Assembly (NCBI GenBank): GCA_030152105.1 | Contig: JASLIH010000007.1 | Span: forward strand, 1 to 13,468 | Reading direction: 5' to 3' | Source of the DNA: Actinomycetes bacterium | GTDB lineage: Bacteria > Actinomycetota > CALGFH01 | Length of the DNA stretch: 13,468 nucleotides | In this document: positions 7,053 to 11,607 of the stretch, one piece after another | How positions within the stretch are numbered: position 1 is the first letter of the stretch | How the letters are laid out: each line of letters opens with the position of its first letter | The notes under the pieces: model-generated | Database searches by the model: none | The model's input: the letters and a program-made list of their open reading frames with translations, nothing else | What the model was told of the DNA's origin: nothing | Made by a program: the position numbers and the translations under genes

Positions 7053-7763
7053 ATGAACCGCCGTCGACGGCCGGCCAGGTCGCTGCTGCTGGCCCTGCTT
7101 CTCGCTCTGGCGGCCGCCGGCTGCTCGGGATCGGACAACCCCCAGGCCGCCGGCGCCACCGCACCCCCGGCCACCACCGCCGCCCCGCCGACCACCTCGG
7201 CTCCGGCCGAGCCCAGCACGACGGCGGCGCCAGCGCCGGTGCGGTACCGCTATCCGGTGGCCGGCTGCCGGGCCACCTACGGCCAGCACAGCGACTACCC
7301 GGCGGCGGACATGTTCACCGGCCGCGGCTGCGCCTTCGTGGCCCCGGTGGCCGGCCGGGTCGACGAGGTCACCCGGACCGACACCTGGCGCCAGGCCAGC
7401 GACCGGGGGGCCGACCGGGGCGGCCGCTCGGTGTCACTGGTCGGGGTGGACGGCGTCCGCTACTACGGCTCCCACCTGGAGGCCGTCGCCCCTGGGATCG
7501 CCCCGGGCGTCACCGTCAGGGCTGGGCGGCTGCTCGGCCGGGTCGGCAACTCCGGCTCGGCCAGCATCACCCCGGTCCACCTGCATTTCGGCATCTCCTG
7601 GCCGACCCGGCCGGGCATCTGGTGGGTGCGCCGGGGCATGGTCCCGCCCCAGCGCTACCTGGACTCCTGGCGCGACGGCGGCAACCTGTCCCCGGTCAGA
7701 GCGGTCCGGGCGGCCAGGAAGGCGGCCGGCGCCGAGGTCCCCGAGTGCCAGGCCCGCTGCTGA
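7053..7763 (+). CDS. M23-family (LytM) peptidase lipoprotein
   Basis: 236 residues. The N-terminus is a lipoprotein signal (MNRRRRPARS, hydrophobic run, AAGC with C24 lipidated). Residues 25-62 are a Pro/Thr/Ala-rich linker. The catalytic domain (about 65-185) has QHSDYPAAD (H79, D86), SHLE (H141) and HLHFG (H176, H178), so the zinc ligands H79, D86 and H178 and the auxiliary histidines of M23 endopeptidases are all present. C72/C93 and C232/C236 may form disulfides outside the cell. Expected role: cleavage of peptidoglycan cross-links at the outer face of the membrane. It is divergent from cbiM, sharing a 133-base intergenic region, and converges on the Fur-family gene with only 12 bases between stops. 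Confidence 0.93.
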   Translation: MNRRRRPARSLLLALLLALAAAGCSGSDNPQAAGATAPPATTAAPPTTSAPAEPSTTAAPAPVRYRYPVAGCRATYGQHSDYPAADMFTGRGCAFVAPVAGRVDEVTRTDTWRQASDRGADRGGRSVSLVGVDGVRYYGSHLEAVAPGIAPGVTVRAGRLLGRVGNSGSASITPVHLHFGISWPTRPGIWWVRRGMVPPQRYLDSWRDGGNLSPVRAVRAARKAAGAEVPECQARC

Positions 7764-7765
7764 GC

Positions 7766-7784
7766 CCGGCCGAGGTCAGGCCGG
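7766..7784. terminator. GC hairpin between convergent genes
   Basis: CCGGCC (7766-7771) pairs perfectly with GGCCGG (7779-7784) around a 7-base loop. The element lies just after the M23 stop and overlaps the stop of the Fur-family gene on the other strand. There is no T-run, which is common for hairpin terminators in high-GC actinobacteria. It could stop transcription from both sides. Confidence 0.35.
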
Positions 7785-8225
7785 CCGCTCGGCCGCCCGG
7801 TGGCAGTCGGCGCAGACCCCGGCGATGGCGTGGTGGGTGAAGTCGGGCCGGAACCCGTGGTCGCGCTCGATCAGCCGCTCCAGGCCGCGCAGGGAGCTGC
7901 GCGGCAGCTCGAGGGCGGCGCCGCAGCGCGAGCAGGTCAGGTGGGCGTGCTGGACCTCCTCCAGCCGGTGGTAGCCGACCCCCGACTCGAGGTGGACGTG
8001 GGTCAGGACCCCGACCTGCTCCAGCCGCTCCAAGGTGCGGTACACGGTCGATGGGCTGACCCCGGGGACGCGGGCCTGCACCCGCTCGATCACCGTGGTC
8101 GGGATGACGTAGCCCGAGGTCGACATGATCTCGTCGACGATGGCCAGCCGCTGCGGGGTCATCCGCATCCCCTGCGCGCGCAGCAGCTCGACCGCGTTCC
8201 CGGTGCCGTTCCCACTGCTGCCCAT
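7776..8225 (-). CDS. Fur-family metal regulator, probably nickel-responsive Nur
   Basis: 149 residues. The winged-helix half has RMTPQR (21-26) and the recognition segment SPSTVYRTLERLEQVGVL (57-74). The dimer/metal half has HVHLESG (H76, H78), GYH (H86), VQHAHL (H93, H95), TCSRC (C98, C101), FTHHAIAG (H131, H132) and VCADC (C138, C141). Two CxxC pairs usually hold a structural zinc; the His cluster is the sensing site. In sequence alone it could be Zur or Nur. The TTGCAA-type sites at its own promoter and at the nickel/cobalt importer favour Nur. The ATG at 8225 has no ribosome site but has a TAGACT -10 box 6 bases upstream, so it is likely leaderless. Probably an autorepressor. The gene follows the permease and TIGR03943 genes on the same strand. 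Confidence 0.9.
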   Translation of the reverse strand: MGSSGNGTGNAVELLRAQGMRMTPQRLAIVDEIMSTSGYVIPTTVIERVQARVPGVSPSTVYRTLERLEQVGVLTHVHLESGVGYHRLEEVQHAHLTCSRCGAALELPRSSLRGLERLIERDHGFRPDFTHHAIAGVCADCHRAAERPA

Positions 8226-8231
8226 GGAGAA

Positions 8232-8237
8232 AGTCTA
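8232..8237 (-). promoter_or_regulatory. -10 box TAGACT, leaderless start of the Fur-family gene
   Basis: TAGACT ends 6 bases before the ATG at 8225, with no Shine-Dalgarno sequence between. A weak -35 candidate, TTGCAA (8257-8262), lies 19 bases upstream and is itself a repressor half-site. The operator thus overlaps both promoter elements. Confidence 0.5.
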
Positions 8238-8262
8238 GCAATGCAGTTGCAAGACGTTGCAA
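8236..8262. promoter_or_regulatory. Nur-like operator over the Fur-family gene's own promoter
   Basis: TAGCAA-N5-TTGCAA (8236-8252, plus-strand reading) matches the Nur box form tTGCaa-N5-ttGCAA at 11 of 12 half-site positions. A further TTGCAA at 8257-8262 gives TTGCAA-GACG-TTGCAA, a 10-base direct repeat of half-sites. The site overlaps the -10 box, which is the expected position for autorepression. Confidence 0.6.
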
Positions 8263-8276
8263 CACGGCCCGATCGG

Positions 8277-8290
8277 CGGCCTAGAGGCCG
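8277..8290 (-). terminator. Short hairpin at the end of the TIGR03943 gene
   Basis: CGGCC and GGCCG pair over 5 bp around a TCTA tetraloop on the minus strand, overlapping the stop codon at 8281-8283. No T-run follows. It may be a weak terminator between this gene and the Fur-family gene, which has its own promoter. Confidence 0.25.
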
Positions 8291-9015
8291 TAGAGGTTGT
8301 GCTCGTAGGGATCGGCCGGACGCTGGACCGGGGTGACCGAGTCGGCCACCAGCACCGGGAGCACCCCTGAGGGCGCGATCCCGCTGTAGACCCGCTGGGG
8401 CCGCCAGCGGCCCTCGACCACCAGCCACTGGTCGGGCTGGCGCCGGGCCCCGTCGCCGCGAACCTTCAGCTGGTAGGCCTGCCCGTCGGCGGCGCAGCAG
8501 AACAGGTTGAAGCGGGTCAGCAGGTAGCCGCCGTCCTCGGCGGGCGCGGCGAAGCCGAGCAGCCGGACCCGGGAGCCGGCCAGCGTGCGGTCCTTGTCGT
8601 ACAGGGCCCTGGTCACGAACTCGCTGACCGGGAGCGGGACCGCCCCGCCCACCGGCTCGGGCAGAGGCGGGAAGACCCCGCCGGGGTCGCCGGCGGCCGC
8701 GGCGGCTGAGCCCGCCTGCCGGGTGGCCGCGAACGAGCCCAGGGCCGGCGGCGTCACCAGCAGCAGCACCAGCACCGGCAGGGCCAGCAGCCAGCCACTG
8801 CGCGGGGCGCCGTGGTCGTGCCCGTGGCCGCCCGGCCCGGGCCCACGGCGGGCCAGCGCGGCCGCGGCCAGGACCAGCAGGGCGACCCCGCTGGCGACCA
8901 GGGCCGGGCGCAGGGACCCGCGGACATAGGACAGGGCGGCGTCGGTGAGCCCGAGCCACATGGCGGTCACCCCCACGAGGGCCAGCATCGCCGCCTGGGT
9001 CCGGCGGTCGTTCAC
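8281..9015 (-). CDS. TIGR03943/YcgQ-family membrane protein
   Basis: 244 residues from the GTG at 9015, which overlaps the permease stop (GTGA) and has GGTGG 5 bases upstream; a GTG at 9024 would add three residues. Three hydrophobic segments (about 10-31, 35-55, 75-95) are separated by a short His-rich loop, GGHGHDHG. The soluble part carries SEFVTRALYD and the family hallmark LTRFNLFCCAADGQAY, with a Cys-Cys pair at about 173-174. This family (COG3689) is nearly always encoded next to a COG0701 permease, as here. Its biochemical role is not established. The Cys pair and the HGHDH loop suggest metal contact, which is inference. It lies between the permease and the Fur-family regulator. Confidence 0.9.
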   Translation of the reverse strand: MNDRRTQAAMLALVGVTAMWLGLTDAALSYVRGSLRPALVASGVALLVLAAAALARRGPGPGGHGHDHGAPRSGWLLALPVLVLLLVTPPALGSFAATRQAGSAAAAAGDPGGVFPPLPEPVGGAVPLPVSEFVTRALYDKDRTLAGSRVRLLGFAAPAEDGGYLLTRFNLFCCAADGQAYQLKVRGDGARRQPDQWLVVEGRWRPQRVYSGIAPSGVLPVLVADSVTPVQRPADPYEHNLYGL

Positions 9016-10022
9016 AGCAGCCACCGCCCGACCACCACGGCGCAGACGACCGCGACCCCGAAGGTCAGCGGGGCGAAGCGGAGCGCGAACCGTCGGCCGA
9101 ACACGCCGGCCTGGAGCGCGATCAGCTTCACGTCAACGGCCGGGCCGACGACCAGGAACACCAGCCGGGCGTCGAGTGGGAACTGGCGCAGGCTGGCCGC
9201 GACAAAGGCGTCGGCCTCCGAGCAGACCGCAAGGGCCACGGCGAGCAGGCCGAGGCCGACCACGGCCAGCAGGTGGTTGCCGGCCACGGCGTCCAGCAGG
9301 CCGCGCGGCACCAGGGTCTGGAGAGAGGCCGCGGCCATGGCCCCGACGACCAGCCAGCCGCCGGCCTGGAGGAAGTCCTCTCTGGCGGTGGCCGCGAACG
9401 CCGCCCAGCGGCTGTCGCCGTCGTCCGGGCGGGGGCGGACGCGGTCGATCCAGGCCTCACGGCCGACGCGGCTCCACACCAGGCCGACCACGACCGAGGT
9501 CAGCAGGGAGCCCAGGAACCGGGCCGCCACCATCTCTGGCCGGCCCGGGAAGGCGACCGCCGTCGACACCAGCACCACCGGGTTGATGGCCGGGGCGGCC
9601 AGCATGAAGGCCATGGCCGCGGCCGAGCGGACCCCGCCGGCCCGCAGCCGGGCCGCGATCGGCACCGAGGCGCACTCGCAGCCGGGCAGGGCCACCCCGG
9701 CCAGGCTGGCCGCGGGCACGGCCAGCAGGTCGTTGCGCGGGAGCGCCTTGGCCAGCCAGCCCGGCCGGACCAGGGCGGCCAGGGCCCCGCTCAGCAGCAC
9801 CCCGAGCACCAGGAAGGGCAGCGCCTGGATGGTGATGGAGACGAAGATCGTCGACCAGGTCGCCACCGCCGGGCCGTCCAGCAGCTGGGCAAGCAGGCCG
9901 CGGCTGCCCCAGGCCACCAGCGCGAGCAGCAGCAACAGCCGTGCGTCGAGCAGCCCAGCGGCCCGGGCGCGGACCGGGGGCGATGGACGCGCCGGCGACT
10001 CGATCTGACTGACGGGCACCAC
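9012..10022 (-). CDS. COG0701/DUF318 permease (YcgR type)
   Basis: 336 residues from the GTG at 10022 (a second GTG follows at 10019); no better start exists before the upstream gene, and no ribosome site is visible. The open frame continues far upstream, but that part overlaps the acetyltransferase gene antisense-free in a shifted frame and has no protein character. About 8 membrane segments. Family marks are LPGCECASVPIA (C115, C117), AFMLAAPAINPVVL (138-151) and CSEADAF (267-273). COG0701 members are putative transporters found in thiol, arsenic or metal contexts; the substrate of the branch paired with TIGR03943 is unknown. It overlaps its TIGR03943 partner by 4 bases, so the two are coupled. 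Confidence 0.9.
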   Translation of the reverse strand: MVPVSQIESPARPSPPVRARAAGLLDARLLLLLALVAWGSRGLLAQLLDGPAVATWSTIFVSITIQALPFLVLGVLLSGALAALVRPGWLAKALPRNDLLAVPAASLAGVALPGCECASVPIAARLRAGGVRSAAAMAFMLAAPAINPVVLVSTAVAFPGRPEMVAARFLGSLLTSVVVGLVWSRVGREAWIDRVRPRPDDGDSRWAAFAATAREDFLQAGGWLVVGAMAAASLQTLVPRGLLDAVAGNHLLAVVGLGLLAVALAVCSEADAFVAASLRQFPLDARLVFLVVGPAVDVKLIALQAGVFGRRFALRFAPLTFGVAVVCAVVVGRWLL

Positions 10023-10027
10023 CTGGT

Positions 10028-10047
10028 TCGGGCGGTCAACCGCCCGA
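10028..10047 (-). terminator. Perfect 8-bp hairpin between the acetyltransferase and permease genes
   Basis: TCGGGCGG (10028-10035) and CCGCCCGA (10040-10047) pair perfectly around a TCAA loop (TTGA on the minus strand). It starts 16 bases after the acetyltransferase stop, fitting a T-less terminator. It also ends only 5 bases before the permease GTG, so it could instead sit in a leader and affect translation of the permease. A TACCAT -10-like box overlaps its start. Confidence 0.45.
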
Positions 10048-10063
10048 TGGTACGGAATGCCGG

Positions 10064-11293
10064 TCAGAAATGCGTGGTGCAGACCGGGGGCGGCCAGGCG
10101 GCGAACATGCGGTCGGCCCGCAGGAGGGCGCCGGAGGTGAGCTCGGCGACGCGCTCGGCTCTGGCCAGGGAGGCGACGCTGGCGCCGCCGAGGTAGGCGG
10201 CGCCGAGGTCGGCGATGTCGAGGCCCAGGTCGGGGCTGGCCGTGGTCGGCTCGCAGGTGGCGCCGTCGGGGCCGCCCTCGAGGCGGAAGCGGCCCTGGTT
10301 GCGGGGGCGCAGGGCGTCGGTGACCTCCAGGACCAGGTCGCCGTCGACCGCGTAGCGCCGGGCCGCGAGCGCGCCCCGGAGGTCGAGCAGCCGCAGCCAG
10401 AGCTGGTCGCCCATGTCGGTGATGCGCAGCCGTCTGGGGTCGGCCAGCCGCCAGCGGATCGGGTCGTCGACCGGCCGGTCGGTCAGCTTCACGGTGCCGG
10501 CCAGGTCCATGTCCAGCAGGTAGCGCCAGAGGGCGGCCTCGGCCTCCGGGCTGAGCCCGACCAGCATCCGCACCTTGAGGATGTTGGCGGCCAGGCCGTT
10601 GGGCCAGCGGTTCTCCACCCGGTAGCTGACCCAGCCGTCGACCCGGCCGGGGTCCGATTCGTAGACCACGTCGTAGTGGCGGCTGGCCCCCTGCCGGGTC
10701 CACTCGGGGTCGCGGGCGTAGACGTCCCACCAGACCTGGGGCCGGGACAGCTCGCCCGGCTGGCCCCGCCGGTAGCGGTCGTACAGCGGCGGCACGATCT
10801 TGGCCGTCTCCTCCGGCTCGAGCAGGCGCAGGCGCCCACGGCCGGCCGGCTGGCGCAGGAACTGGGCCCGCCTTGGGTCGATCTCGTAGTCGGCGAAGGT
10901 GGTGGCCAGGCCGTAGCCAAAGCGGCCGTAGATGACCGACTCGGATGCCCCGAGGCCCGAGACCAGCTCGCCCCGGCCTTCGCACTCGGCGAAGTGGTAG
11001 GCGATCATCGACCGCAGGATCCCCCGCCGGCGGTAGGTCGGGAGCACCGCGATGGCGGTCAGGCCGCCGATCGGGATGGTGGTGAGCCCGGGCAGGGTCA
11101 GGTCCATCGAGAAGGCCCCACCGGTGCCGACGATCCGGTCGCCGTCGAAGGCGGCCATGCTGCGGTCGTACTCGAACCAGCGGTCGTGGTCGGCCAGCTC
11201 CTCGGCGGAGAAGGTCTCGCCGAAGGCGACCGCCATGACCGAGGAGAACTGGTCGCCCTGCTCGGGCGTGATCGGCCGGATGTCAATGCCCAT
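10064..11293 (-). CDS. Eis-family GNAT N-acetyltransferase
   Basis: 409 residues, close to the 402 of Mycobacterium tuberculosis Eis, with the same three-part plan: N-terminal GNAT (about 1-140), second GNAT-like domain (about 150-290) and a C-terminal SCP-like domain. The acetyl-CoA loop is LPTYRRRGIL (84-93). IYGRFGYG (121-128) carries Y122, equivalent to the catalytic Y126 of Eis. The protein ends THF, keeping the terminal Phe whose carboxylate acts as the general base in Eis. It should acetylate amines; the substrate is unknown and not necessarily an aminoglycoside. The start MGIDIRPIT is preferred to the in-frame codon at 11437, whose extra 48 residues lack protein character. There is no ribosome site, but a TACAAC -10-like box (11300-11305) 6 bases upstream suggests another leaderless mRNA. 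Confidence 0.92.
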   Translation of the reverse strand: MGIDIRPITPEQGDQFSSVMAVAFGETFSAEELADHDRWFEYDRSMAAFDGDRIVGTGGAFSMDLTLPGLTTIPIGGLTAIAVLPTYRRRGILRSMIAYHFAECEGRGELVSGLGASESVIYGRFGYGLATTFADYEIDPRRAQFLRQPAGRGRLRLLEPEETAKIVPPLYDRYRRGQPGELSRPQVWWDVYARDPEWTRQGASRHYDVVYESDPGRVDGWVSYRVENRWPNGLAANILKVRMLVGLSPEAEAALWRYLLDMDLAGTVKLTDRPVDDPIRWRLADPRRLRITDMGDQLWLRLLDLRGALAARRYAVDGDLVLEVTDALRPRNQGRFRLEGGPDGATCEPTTASPDLGLDIADLGAAYLGGASVASLARAERVAELTSGALLRADRMFAAWPPPVCTTHF

Positions 11294-11340
11294 GGGTCCG
11301 TTGTACTCGAAACGCCCGCGGCGCACACCTGGTTTTCTCG

Positions 11341-11349
11341 TGATATCGT
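11341..11349 (+). promoter_or_regulatory. Extended -10 promoter candidate TGATATCGT
   Basis: TG-N-TATCGT has the extended -10 form; a start about 11356 would give a leader of about 93 bases before the small-protein gene. No good -35 box is present. The palindrome at 11370-11381 would then lie in the leader, just downstream of the start site. Confidence 0.3.
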
Positions 11350-11369
11350 CCTCTGCTTGACCGTGACAT

Positions 11370-11381
11370 CCCGTCGACGGG
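11370..11381. repeat. 12-bp perfect palindrome CCCGTCGACGGG
   Basis: A perfect dyad in the divergent intergenic region, next to candidate promoter elements. It could be a regulator site for either unit or chance in GC-rich DNA. Confidence 0.3.
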
Positions 11382-11448
11382 CCCACGGAATCCCCCGACC
11401 GTGCTGCACCCGAACCTGGGATGCGCCCGCTTTGCAAGGAGATCGAAC

Positions 11449-11598
11449 GTGAAGGACCTGGCCTACCTCGATGCCGCCTCCGGCAGCATGATCGTGCAGG
11501 CGATTGTCGCCGGCGCCGCCGGCGCGGCGGTGTTCTTCAAGCTCGGCTGGCGGCGGATCTCCGCCCCGTTCCGCGGCCGCCAGAGCGACAAGGCCTAG
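11449..11598 (+). CDS. Small YLDxxSGS one-pass membrane protein
   Basis: 49 residues. The GTG at 11449 is chosen because AAGGAG (11436-11441) stands 7 bases upstream; an in-frame ATG at 11401 would put that ribosome site inside the gene. The protein starts MKDLAYLDAASGSMIVQ, continues with one helix (AIVAGAAGAAVFFKLGW) and ends in a basic tail (RRISAPFRGRQSDKA). The Y-x-D-P-G-S/T-G-S pattern followed by a helix and a KLxWRR tail recurs in small unnamed bacterial proteins, as I recall often beside sulfatase-like enzymes; here Pro-Gly is replaced by Ala-Ala. Its stop is 9 bases before the sulfatase-like gene, so the two are one operon. The function is unknown; a helper subunit of that enzyme is plausible. 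Confidence 0.82.
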   Translation: MKDLAYLDAASGSMIVQAIVAGAAGAAVFFKLGWRRISAPFRGRQSDKA

Positions 11599-11607
11599 CC
11601 GGCCCCT

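Larger units (their letters stand above)
11294..11448. other. Intergenic region between divergent acetyltransferase and envelope genes
   Basis: These 155 bases hold a plus-strand extended -10 motif, TGATATCGT (11341-11349), a TTGACC (11357-11362) with no -10 box at the right distance, and the 12-bp perfect palindrome CCCGTCGACGGG (11370-11381). The region should contain the promoters of both divergent units. Nothing else recognisable was seen. Confidence 0.5.

Noticed and set aside
6920..7219. A longer CbiM with 100 extra N-terminal residues
   Set aside because: It would bury the MHIPDG terminus, whose free amino group and His2 bind the metal, and it crosses the promoter and operator region.
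9012..10985. A 657-residue version of the permease
   Set aside because: The first half overlaps the acetyltransferase gene in another frame and is Arg/Pro/Gly-rich. Membrane helices begin only after the GTG at 10022.
11421..11437. Possible third Nur box, ATGCGC-N5-TTGCAA
   Set aside because: Only 9 of 12 half-site positions match, and it overlaps the ribosome site of a gene with no metal link. Probably chance.
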